A DNA stretch of 14,496 nucleotides, taken from NCBI GenBank assembly GCA_009699915.1, contig WLNG01000010.1, positions 1-14,496 on the forward strand, given 5' to 3'. Both the position numbers and the translations under genes were made by a program. Shown here piece by piece: positions 6,808-12,751 of the stretch. A model generated the notes under the pieces. It was given only the letters and a program-made list of their open reading frames with translations. It was not told the origin of the DNA and did not search any database. The DNA is from Actinomycetota bacterium (lineage in GTDB: Bacteria > Actinomycetota > Thermoleophilia > Solirubrobacterales > Solirubrobacteraceae). Within the stretch, counting starts at the first letter, position 1; each line of letters begins with the position of its first letter.

Positions 6808-7664
6808 CGGCGTAGCCGCCCAGCCAAACGGAGCATGCCCAGCCGCTCGGCCGCGGCCGCGGCGCTCGCGCGGTCGAGTGCGCCATCGGGGGGCGGCGCG
6901 AGCACCGGCGAACGCAGCGTCGCGATGTTCAGGAAGTCGCGCAGGGTCTCCGGGTCTGCCAGCAGCGAGGCGCGGCTGCGCGGCGTCACGGCGGAGGTTT
7001 CGTCCTGTGCGGCGGCCAGCACCCCCTCCAGGTCGCCGAAGCGTCCGAGCAGGTCCGCTGCGCCCTTCGCCCCGATGCCCTTCGCCCCGGGCAGCCCATC
7101 CGACGGGTCGCCCCGCAGCGCGATCAGATCCGGGATGCGGGTGGGATCGACGCCATGGCGCTCACGTACCTGTGCCGGGCCGATCAGCTCCGGCCCGTCC
7201 TTCGTCGGGTACAGGATCCCGACGCGTTCGCCGGCGCACTGAAACAGGTCGCGGTCGCCGGTGAGCAGCAGCGCCCTGCCGCCGGCGCGGACCTCGGCCA
7301 GCGCGAGCGCTCCGAGCAGGTCATCCGCCTCCAGCCCGTCCGCAGTGGCGTCGAGCACCGTCCAGCCGAAGGAGCCCAGAAACTCCGCAGCCAGCTCCCA
7401 CTGGACGGCGAGCTCGGGCGGCATCGGAGGGCGGTCCGCGTGGTACCCGGGGTAGAGGGCCACCCGATAGGCGGCGGCCTCCGCGCCGAAGCAGATCGCG
7501 ACTGCGCGTGGGTCGTGGTCCTCGACAGACTGGAGCAGCATGTTCGCCGTACCGAGCAGCGCGTTGACCGGCCGACCGTCGGTCCCGCGGATCGACTTCG
7601 GCAGCGCGAAGAAGGAGCGGTAGAGGAGCGAGGGCGCGTCAACGGCGAGCAAGGGCCTGAGCAC
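6804..7664 (-). CDS. Stand-alone 5'-3' exonuclease (Pol I N-terminal/FEN-like)
   Basis: 286 aa, the size of a free-standing PIN-like 5'-3' exonuclease domain, with no polymerase domain attached. Motifs: D9 in LLAVDAPSLLYRSFF, E112/D114/D115 in DGLEADDLLG, D137/D139 in LTGDRDLFQ, and the DNA-binding helix-three-turn region (about 180-210) LIALRGDPSDGLPGAKGIG with D186 and D189. One conserved acidic residue is missing: the usual FDA..xxFR block is CFGAEAAAYR, so the Asp becomes G60, and the following YK is YH. The start is GTG 7662-7664 with no Shine-Dalgarno, but TAGGCT ends 6 nt before it. It is divergent from the ABC1 kinase gene. Expected role is flap or RNA-primer removal in replication and repair; the altered site makes the precise activity uncertain. 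Confidence 0.88.
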   Translation of the reverse strand: MLRPLLAVDAPSLLYRSFFALPKSIRGTDGRPVNALLGTANMLLQSVEDHDPRAVAICFGAEAAAYRVALYPGYHADRPPMPPELAVQWELAAEFLGSFGWTVLDATADGLEADDLLGALALAEVRAGGRALLLTGDRDLFQCAGERVGILYPTKDGPELIGPAQVRERHGVDPTRIPDLIALRGDPSDGLPGAKGIGAKGAADLLGRFGDLEGVLAAAQDETSAVTPRSRASLLADPETLRDFLNIATLRSPVLAPPPDGALDRASAAAAAERLGMLRLAGRLRR

Positions 7665-7670
7665 GCCGCC

Positions 7671-7676
7671 AGCCTA
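7671..7676 (-). promoter_or_regulatory. Candidate -10 box (TAGGCT) of a leaderless exonuclease promoter
   Basis: On the minus strand TAGGCT is followed by GGCGGC (6 nt) and the GTG start at 7664. It is identical to the box upstream of maoC. An inverted repeat (7678-7697) lies immediately upstream, where a spacer and -35 element would be. Confidence 0.5.
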
Positions 7677-7677
7677 G

Positions 7678-7697
7678 ATCACGGTCGCTAGCGTGAT
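7678..7697. repeat. Inverted repeat ATCACG-N8-CGTGAT in a divergent promoter region
   Basis: Perfect 6-bp arms are separated by 8 bp (GTCGCTAG). It lies between the divergent exonuclease and ABC1-kinase genes, directly upstream of the exonuclease -10 box. A dimeric regulator site is plausible; chance cannot be excluded for arms this short. Confidence 0.35.
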
Positions 7698-7748
7698 ACG
7701 TGCCGTGCGCGGGCGCCGTATCTCTGGCCGAGCGCCCTGCCGATCACA

Positions 7749-9140
7749 ATGCCCGACGACGAGAAGACCACCAGAGTCCCCACCGGCAGGTTGGCCCGCA
7801 CCGCGCGGTTCGGCTCGCTCGTCGGCGGTCAGGGGGTGAAGTGGACCGCGACGACGGCGGCGAACCGGCTGCGCTCCGATGAGAAGGCTCTGGCAGCAAA
7901 CGAGGCACGCGCGCTCGATCTCGCCGATCAGCTCGTGAAGCAGCTCGGGCAGATGAAGGGCGCCGCGATGAAGATCGGCCAGGTCCTCTCGACCGTGGAC
8001 TTTGAGCTCATCCCCGAGAGCCGGCGTGAGGAGTTCAAGGAGCGCATGGCCGAGCTGCGCGACAACGCGCCGAAGGTCGCCTTCAAGGACATGCGCCGCG
8101 TCGCTGAGCAGGATCTCGGCGAGTCGCTCGGGACGGTCTTCGCCGAGTTCGACGAACGCCCGATCGCGGCCGCGTCGATCGGTCAGGTCTACCGCGCTCG
8201 CACCCACGACGGAGACGACGTCGCCGTAAAGATCCAGTACCCCGGAGTCGCCGAGGCGGTCGAGACCGACCTGCGCAACGTCCAGATGCTCACGCCGCTG
8301 CTGAAGCGCATGGCGCCGGGGATGGACATCAAGGCGCTGCTCGCCGAGCTGCGCGAGCGGATCGCCGAAGAACTCGACTACGAGATCGAGGCCCAGAGCC
8401 ACCGCAGCGTCGCGCGCGCCTTCCGGGGCCACCCGTTCGTGCGGGTCCCGGCCGTCTACACCGCGCTCTCCAGCCGCCGCGTGCTCGTCACCGAGTTCGT
8501 CGAGGGAATGGCCTTCGAGGAGATCAAGCGGCTGCCCGAGGCTGAGCGCGACCGCTTCGGTGAGATCGCCTTCCGGTTCTTCTACGGCCTGCTCGACCGT
8601 GAGCGCATCGCCGCCGGTGACCCGCACCCGGGCAATTACCTCCTCTGCGGGGACGGGCGCGTCTGCTTCCTGGACTTCGGGCTCGTGCGGCATGTGGAGC
8701 CTGACTACCTCGCGGGCGAGCAGCGGCTGGCGCACGCGGTCATCCGAGGGGATGCCGAGCAGGTCCATCGGGGGCTCGCCGAGCTCGGGTACCTCCCCGA
8801 CCCGGACGACTTCGATCCCGCGCGCGTCCTCGCGCAGCTGCAGACCGCCGGCGAGTGGTACTTCACGACCGGCTTCCGCCGCCTCGATCCGGACTACGTG
8901 CGCGTCGCGATGGAGTCTGGCTCTTCCCCGCGCTCCGAGTACTTCGACTACATGCGCAAGCAGACGCTCCCGCCGCAGGCGCTGCTGATCCGCCGCATGG
9001 AGGGACTCCTGTTCGGCGTCCTGGGGGAGCTGCGCTGCGGCGGCGACTGGGGACGGCTCGCGCTCGAATACATCGCCGGCGAACCGACTTCGACGCCGAT
9101 CGGCGAGGCCGAGGCGGCATTCCTGGCCGCGTCCGCCTAG
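7749..9140 (+). CDS. ABC1/UbiB/AarF family atypical protein kinase-like protein
   Basis: 463 aa. The family hallmarks are all present: the KxGQ motif K75-I-G-Q78 within AAMKIGQVLSTVDFELIPES, the Ala-rich loop AAASIGQVYRA (140-150) that replaces the Gly-rich loop of ordinary kinases, lysine K161 in VAVKIQYPGV, ELDYEIEAQ (208-216), the catalytic-loop equivalent GDPHPGN (290-296), and DFG (309-311). Family members support ubiquinone or other isoprenoid-lipid metabolism through ATPase activity; a quinone or lipid role here is inference. There is no C-terminal membrane pair as seen in UbiB. No Shine-Dalgarno precedes ATG 7749; TATCTC (7719-7724) is a possible weak -10. Its TAG stop forms the first three bases of the promoter-like box of maoC, which starts 10 nt later. 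Confidence 0.92.
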   Translation: MPDDEKTTRVPTGRLARTARFGSLVGGQGVKWTATTAANRLRSDEKALAANEARALDLADQLVKQLGQMKGAAMKIGQVLSTVDFELIPESRREEFKERMAELRDNAPKVAFKDMRRVAEQDLGESLGTVFAEFDERPIAAASIGQVYRARTHDGDDVAVKIQYPGVAEAVETDLRNVQMLTPLLKRMAPGMDIKALLAELRERIAEELDYEIEAQSHRSVARAFRGHPFVRVPAVYTALSSRRVLVTEFVEGMAFEEIKRLPEAERDRFGEIAFRFFYGLLDRERIAAGDPHPGNYLLCGDGRVCFLDFGLVRHVEPDYLAGEQRLAHAVIRGDAEQVHRGLAELGYLPDPDDFDPARVLAQLQTAGEWYFTTGFRRLDPDYVRVAMESGSSPRSEYFDYMRKQTLPPQALLIRRMEGLLFGVLGELRCGGDWGRLALEYIAGEPTSTPIGEAEAAFLAASA

Positions 9141-9143
9141 GCT
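9138..9143 (+). promoter_or_regulatory. Candidate -10 box (TAGGCT) of a leaderless maoC promoter
   Basis: TAGGCT is followed by CCGCCGC (7 nt) and the maoC ATG; no Shine-Dalgarno is present. The first three bases are the stop codon of the ABC1 kinase gene. It is the same hexamer as at the exonuclease gene. Confidence 0.47.
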
Positions 9144-9150
9144 CCGCCGC

Positions 9151-9612
9151 ATGGCCCCAATCACCCTGAACGGACCCGATGAGCTGCGCGCCGCGGTGGG
9201 CCGCGAGCTCGCCGTCAGCGACTGGCACGAGCTCAGCCAGGAGGAGGTCGCGCGCTTCGCCGAGGTCACCGGCGACGACTACTGGCTCCATGTCGATGCG
9301 CAGCGCGCCGCCCAGACGCCGCTCGGCGGGACGATTGTCCACGGACTCTTCACCCTCTCGCTCGGGCCGAAATTCCTCTCAGAGACCTTCGACGTGCAGG
9401 GCTTCGGCTACGCGTTGAACTACGGGTACAACAAGGTGCGCTTTACCGCGCCGATGCCGGTCGGCGGCCGGGTGCGGATGCGCGTGCAGGTCATCGCGGC
9501 GGATGACGTCCCAGGCGGCATTCAGATCACGGTCCTGCAGACCTTCGAGCGCGAGGGGGCCGAGAAGCCGGTCTGCGTCGCCGAGTGGGTCATGCGCTAC
9601 CTGTCCGCCTGA
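9151..9612 (+). CDS. MaoC-like (R)-specific enoyl-CoA hydratase/dehydratase
   Basis: 153 aa, one hot-dog domain of the MaoC/R-hydratase type, which adds water to trans-2-enoyl-CoA. The catalytic dyad is visible in FAEVTGDDYWLHVDAQRA, with D42 and H47 spaced as in the family (D-x4-H). The following block GGTIVHGLFTLSLGP is the usual substrate-tunnel helix start. LNYGYNKVRFTAPMPVGGRVR is the central strand region of the domain. It lies 10 nt after the ABC1 kinase on the same strand, probably with its own leaderless promoter. The stop codon TGA (9610-9612) sits in the loop of a 9-bp hairpin. Likely roles are fatty-acid or ketone-type acyl-CoA metabolism or polyhydroxyalkanoate precursor supply; none is proved by context. 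Confidence 0.9.
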   Translation: MAPITLNGPDELRAAVGRELAVSDWHELSQEEVARFAEVTGDDYWLHVDAQRAAQTPLGGTIVHGLFTLSLGPKFLSETFDVQGFGYALNYGYNKVRFTAPMPVGGRVRMRVQVIAADDVPGGIQITVLQTFEREGAEKPVCVAEWVMRYLSA

Positions 9613-9623
9613 GTGGCGGACAG
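9601..9623 (+). terminator. Hairpin spanning the maoC stop codon
   Basis: Arms CTGTCCGCC and GGCGGACAG pair perfectly over 9 bp with a 5-nt loop (TGAGT) that contains the TGA stop. There is no T-tract after it, as is common in GC-rich actinobacteria, so intrinsic termination is plausible but unproven. Confidence 0.5.
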
Positions 9624-9627
9624 CGCA

Positions 9628-9657
9628 GCGCCGGCCGGCGCAGAGCCGGGCCGGCGC
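9628..9657. terminator. Second GC-rich hairpin between convergent maoC and fumC
   Basis: Arms GCGCCGGCC (9628-9636) and GGCCGGCGC (9649-9657) pair perfectly over 9 bp with a 12-nt loop. With the preceding hairpin it fills the 57-nt gap between two convergent genes, so it may act as a terminator in both directions. No T-tract is present on either strand. Confidence 0.45.
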
Positions 9658-9669
9658 CTGCCGCGCCCG

Positions 9670-10989
9670 CTAGGCCTCGTTGCCGGCGGCGATGCGGCGC
9701 AGGTCGATCGTCGCGTCGTAAAGCTTCGCGTCGACACCTTCCTCGAGCGCGACGTCGCGCAACGGGCGCCCGGAATCGGTGGCCTTCTTCACGATCACCG
9801 TCGCCTTGTCGTAGCCGATCGCGCTGTTGAGCGCGGTCGCGGCGGCGAGCGTCGCCTCGGCCGACTTCTGCGCGCCGGCCTTGTTCGCGGTAATGCCGTC
9901 GACGCACTTCTCGCGTAGCGCGTCGGAGGTTGTCGCGAGCAGCTGCAGCGACTGCAGGACGTTGCGCGCCATCAGCGGCACGCGCACGTTGAGCTCGAAC
10001 TGGCCCTGCATGCCGCCGATCGTGACCGCGGTGTCGTTGCCGATCACCTGTGCGGCGACCTGCAGCACCACCTCCGGGATCACCGGGTTGACCTTGCCCG
10101 GCATGATCGATGAGCCCTTCTGCAGCTCGGGCAGGAAGATCTCCCCGATGCCCGCGCGCGGGCCGGAGCCCAGCAGTGCGAGGTCATTCGCGATCTTCGT
10201 GAGCGAGACGGCGACGACCTTCAGCGCACCGGAGAGCTCGACGAGCGCATCGCGGTTCGCCTGCGCCTCGAAGCGGTCGAGCGGGGCGTCGATCTGCTTG
10301 AGTCCGGTCTGCTTCTTGAGCTTCGCGCGCACGCCCGCTGCAAGCTTCGGGTGGGCGTTGAGACCGGTGCCCGTGGCGGTGCCGCCGAGCGGAATCTGCC
10401 CGACATGCACGAGCGCGGCCTCGATGCGCTCCTGGCCGAGGCGGATCTGGGCGGCGTAGCCGGCGAACTCCTGGCCGAGCGTCACCGGGACGGCGTCCAT
10501 CAGGTGCGTGCGGCCGGACTTCACGATGTTCTTGAACTGGCCGGCCTTCTTCGTGAACGACCGCTCCAGCGCCTTGAGCGCGGGCAGCGTGACGTTCACG
10601 GAGACGTCAAGCGCCGCCAGGTGCACGGCCGATGGGAAGACGTCGTTCGAGGACTGGCCCATGTTCACGTGGTCGTTCGGGTGCGCGCCCTCGCCTGCGA
10701 GCGCCGCGATGACCTCGTTTGCGTTCATGTTCGACGAGGTGCCCGAACCGGTCTGAAAGACGTCGATCGGGAACTGCGCGTCATGCGCGCCTGCGGCGAC
10801 CTCTGCTGCTGCAGCCGAGATGCGCCGTGCGAGCTTCGCGTTGAGGAGCCCGAGGTCGGCGTTGACCTCGGCGGCCGCGCCCTTGATGCGGCCGAGCCAG
10901 TGGATGACCTCGGCCGGCACCGGCTCGCCGGAGATCCGGAAGTTCGAAACGGCCTTCGCGGTCTCGCCGCCATACAGCTTCTTCGGCAT
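9670..10989 (-). CDS. fumC: Class II fumarate hydratase
   Basis: 439 aa, slightly shorter than the usual 460-470. It is a member of the fumarase/aspartase superfamily and catalyses fumarate to L-malate in the TCA cycle. Seen: DVFQTGSGTSSNMNANEVIA (76-95), NDHVNMGQSSNDVFPSA (105-121), SGRTHLMDAVPVTLGQEF (158-175) with the catalytic-region H162, and the signature GSSIMPGKVNP (292-302) with the catalytic Ser in its flexible loop. 'NPVIPEVV' after the signature also occurs in aspartases. However, the THL motif and the GTSSNMN wording match actinobacterial fumarases, so fumC is preferred. A GGAGAAG Shine-Dalgarno (complement of 10997-11003) lies 7 nt before ATG 10987-10989. A TACGAT box lies further upstream. 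It is convergent with maoC across two hairpins and downstream of the hydrolase gene on the same strand. Confidence 0.93.
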   Translation of the reverse strand: MPKKLYGGETAKAVSNFRISGEPVPAEVIHWLGRIKGAAAEVNADLGLLNAKLARRISAAAAEVAAGAHDAQFPIDVFQTGSGTSSNMNANEVIAALAGEGAHPNDHVNMGQSSNDVFPSAVHLAALDVSVNVTLPALKALERSFTKKAGQFKNIVKSGRTHLMDAVPVTLGQEFAGYAAQIRLGQERIEAALVHVGQIPLGGTATGTGLNAHPKLAAGVRAKLKKQTGLKQIDAPLDRFEAQANRDALVELSGALKVVAVSLTKIANDLALLGSGPRAGIGEIFLPELQKGSSIMPGKVNPVIPEVVLQVAAQVIGNDTAVTIGGMQGQFELNVRVPLMARNVLQSLQLLATTSDALREKCVDGITANKAGAQKSAEATLAAATALNSAIGYDKATVIVKKATDSGRPLRDVALEEGVDAKLYDATIDLRRIAAGNEA

Positions 10990-10996
10990 GTGTTGT

Positions 10997-11003
10997 CTTC
11001 TCC
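10997..11003 (-). promoter_or_regulatory. Ribosome binding site of fumC (GGAGAAG)
   Basis: GGAGAAG on the minus strand, 7 nt before the fumC ATG. It confirms the chosen start and marks fumC as a leadered gene, unlike several neighbours. Confidence 0.65.
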
Positions 11004-11027
11004 GTTGCGGATGACTGTGGGACGGTC

Positions 11028-11033
11028 ATCGTA
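11028..11033 (-). promoter_or_regulatory. Candidate -10 box (TACGAT) of fumC
   Basis: TACGAT on the minus strand ends 38 nt upstream of the fumC ATG, which leaves room for a short leader with the Shine-Dalgarno. A CTGACG-like element (complement of 11053-11058) lies about 19 bp upstream. The spacer is filled by a 16-bp palindrome. Confidence 0.4.
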
Positions 11034-11048
11034 GGCGCCCGGGCGCCT
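11033..11048. repeat. Perfect 16-bp palindrome between the hydrolase gene and fumC
   Basis: AGGCGCCCGGGCGCCT is its own reverse complement. It lies 6 nt downstream of the hydrolase stop on the minus strand and within the presumed fumC promoter spacer. It may be an operator or part of a transcription-termination structure; as a hairpin it would have no natural loop and no following T-tract. Confidence 0.4.
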
Positions 11049-11054
11049 CCGGCG

Positions 11055-11906
11055 TCAGCCGCAGAAGGCCGTGATCTCGCGGGCGACGGCGACCGGGTCG
11101 TCGTAGGCCATCAGGAAGCCGGTCCGCGGGACGATCCGCAGGAGCGCGTCCGGCAGCAGGTCGAGCGCCTCTCCGGCGATCTCCTCCGGGTGATACGGGT
11201 CGCTGTCGGCCCAGAGCAGGAGCGTCGGCATCACCATCCCGGGGTAGGCGTCGAGCAGGTAGCTGTGCGCTCCCGGCGGCCAGCGCCGCGCCAGCCGGGC
11301 CCAGGACCGCGCGAGATTCACGTTGCCGCCTGCCCCAGCGAGCGCATGGCGCACGAGATCCCCGGCGGCGGGGTTCGCGCGCGCACTCAAACGCACGCCC
11401 GATTCCGGACGCAGCGCCACGCGGGCTGCGTGCATCAGCAGGCGGTCTGCCCCCGGCAGCGCGCCCAGCCGCGCGGTGGCGCGCCAGCGCGCCCAGCGCG
11501 GATCGCGCTCCGCGCGGTGCATCGCGCCGGGCATCAGCACGAGCCGTCCCGGCGCCATGCGCCCCTGCGCCACCGCTTCCAGAACGATCTGTGCACCGAG
11601 CCCGTGACCTCCCACGAGCGGCCGCGGCCCAGCCACGTCGGCGCAGAAGCCCGCGACGACTTCCACGAGCCAGTCGAGCGTGTACGGATGACGCGGGCGA
11701 TCCTCGGAATCGCCGTGCAGCGGCAGATCCGGCAGCACCACGCGGTGGCGGTGTTCCAGCTCCTCGACGAGCGGCTCGAACTCGCGGTGGCTCAGCAGCG
11801 CCGAATGCCAGAGGACCAGGCGCGGTCCGGTCCCGCGCTCGCGGTAGGCGATCCGTGCGCCGTCCGGGTGGTGGTAGAGGCGGAGCTTCATGGGCGGGGC
11901 CCGCAC
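11055..11906 (-). CDS. Alpha/beta-hydrolase-fold protein lacking canonical Ser and His
   Basis: 283 aa from GTG 11904-11906 (278 aa from ATG at 11891). Overall layout matches alpha/beta hydrolases: LVLWHSALLSHREFEPLVEEL, VVLPDLPLHGDSEDRPRH, a helix after PLVGGHGLGAQIVLEA, a cap region, then LLLWADSDPYHP and a C-terminal helix. The nucleophile elbow, normally G-x-S-x-G, reads G100-H-G102-L-G104, so Gly replaces the nucleophile. The acid is retained (D236 in ADSDPYHP). The region that usually gives G-H-F near the C-terminus reads PRTGFLMAYDDP (260-271), with no His. The oxyanion HG motif after strand 3 is WHS. The protein is therefore probably not a classical serine hydrolase. It lies 13 nt downstream of ppk2 and is likely co-transcribed. 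No Shine-Dalgarno settles the start. Confidence 0.85.
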   Translation of the reverse strand: MRAPPMKLRLYHHPDGARIAYRERGTGPRLVLWHSALLSHREFEPLVEELEHRHRVVLPDLPLHGDSEDRPRHPYTLDWLVEVVAGFCADVAGPRPLVGGHGLGAQIVLEAVAQGRMAPGRLVLMPGAMHRAERDPRWARWRATARLGALPGADRLLMHAARVALRPESGVRLSARANPAAGDLVRHALAGAGGNVNLARSWARLARRWPPGAHSYLLDAYPGMVMPTLLLWADSDPYHPEEIAGEALDLLPDALLRIVPRTGFLMAYDDPVAVAREITAFCG

Positions 11907-11919
11907 GCCGCGCTTGCGT

Positions 11920-12693
11920 TCAGAGCCTTGTGCCGGCGGGCTGCGGGAGCGGGAAGTTGCGGGTCGCGCAGATGCGTTCGATCTCCCCGATGACGGTGTC
12001 CATCACCGCGATCCGGGCGAACTTCTTGTCGTTCGCCGGGATGATGTGCCAGGGAGCCCACGGCGTATCGGCGCGCTCGATCATCTCCTCGACGGCGGCC
12101 GCGTACTCGTCCCAGCGATCCCGGTTGCGCCAGTCCTCGTCGGTGAGCTTCCACTTCTTGAGGGGGTCCTTCTGGCGCGCCTTGAAGCGCCGCAGCTGCT
12201 CGTCGGGGGAGAGATGCAGCCAGAACTTCACGACGATCGTCCCCTCAAGGTGGAGCGAGCGTTCGAAGTCGACGATCTCGGCGTAAGCTCGCTGCCACTG
12301 CTCGGTGCTGGCGTAGCCCTCTACGCGTTCCACGAGTACGCGCCCGTACCAAGTGCGGTCGAAGACGGCCATGCCCCCGTGCCCGGGCAGCTGACCGGTG
12401 AAGCGCTGGAGGTAGAAGTGGCGCTTCTCGTCCGGCGTCGGTGCGGCGTACTGAACTACGCGCACGTGGCGGGCGTCGAGCGGGGCGACGAGGCGCTTGA
12501 TGGCGCCGCCCTTGCCCGCTGCGTCCCAGCCCTCGAACAGAATCAGCAGGCCCGGCCCAAGACCGGACTCGCCGAGCTTGCCGCCGAGGGCGAGCCGGAG
12601 CTGGGCGAGGCGGTAGCTGCGCTCGGAGAGCAGCCGCTCGTAGTCCTTCGTCGAGAGCGACTGGGAGAGGTCGATGGCGTCCAGGCGTCCCAT
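11920..12693 (-). CDS. Polyphosphate kinase 2 family (PPK2) phosphotransferase
   Basis: 257 aa. PPK2 enzymes transfer phosphate between polyphosphate and nucleotides. Seen: Walker A-like FEGWDAAGKGGAIKRL (53-68; K61), HVRVVQYAAPTPDEKRHFY (76-94), Walker B/DR motif FDRTWYGRVLVERVEGY (111-127), and the lid ARQKDPLKKWKLTDEDW (172-188). This is followed by RWDEYAAAVEEM and APWHIIPANDKKFAR. The 'DRTWYGRVLVERVEGY' wording resembles the polyphosphate:AMP phosphotransferase (class II) type, so AMP to ADP is the leading guess; class assignment needs a tree. I rejected an upstream extension of the open frame (to 13173), which runs antisense to marR. ATG 12691-12693 is preceded by TACGCT with a 6-nt gap and no Shine-Dalgarno. 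It is divergent from marR and upstream of the altered hydrolase gene. Confidence 0.92.
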   Translation of the reverse strand: MGRLDAIDLSQSLSTKDYERLLSERSYRLAQLRLALGGKLGESGLGPGLLILFEGWDAAGKGGAIKRLVAPLDARHVRVVQYAAPTPDEKRHFYLQRFTGQLPGHGGMAVFDRTWYGRVLVERVEGYASTEQWQRAYAEIVDFERSLHLEGTIVVKFWLHLSPDEQLRRFKARQKDPLKKWKLTDEDWRNRDRWDEYAAAVEEMIERADTPWAPWHIIPANDKKFARIAVMDTVIGEIERICATRNFPLPQPAGTRL

Positions 12694-12699
12694 CGCCAG

Positions 12700-12705
12700 A
12701 GCGTA
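12700..12705 (-). promoter_or_regulatory. Candidate -10 box (TACGCT) of a leaderless ppk2 promoter
   Basis: On the minus strand TACGCT is followed by CTGGCG (6 nt) and the ppk2 ATG. It lies in the 58-bp gap between ppk2 and the preferred marR start. This supports the short PPK2 start at 12693. Confidence 0.5.
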
Positions 12706-12751
12706 TCCGGCAGGCGGCGAGGCGTCCGGCGCCGACGCGATCCTTCGTGCA

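Noticed and set aside
7674..9269. A 531-codon minus-strand open frame opposite the ABC1 kinase gene
   Set aside because: The plus strand carries KxGQ, GDPHPGN and DFG motifs in order; the opposite frame has low-complexity charged sequence only.
9670..10989. Aspartate ammonia-lyase as the identity of the fumC gene
   Set aside because: NPVIPE after the signature occurs in aspartases, but SGRTHL and QTGSGTSSNMNANE fit actinobacterial class II fumarases better.
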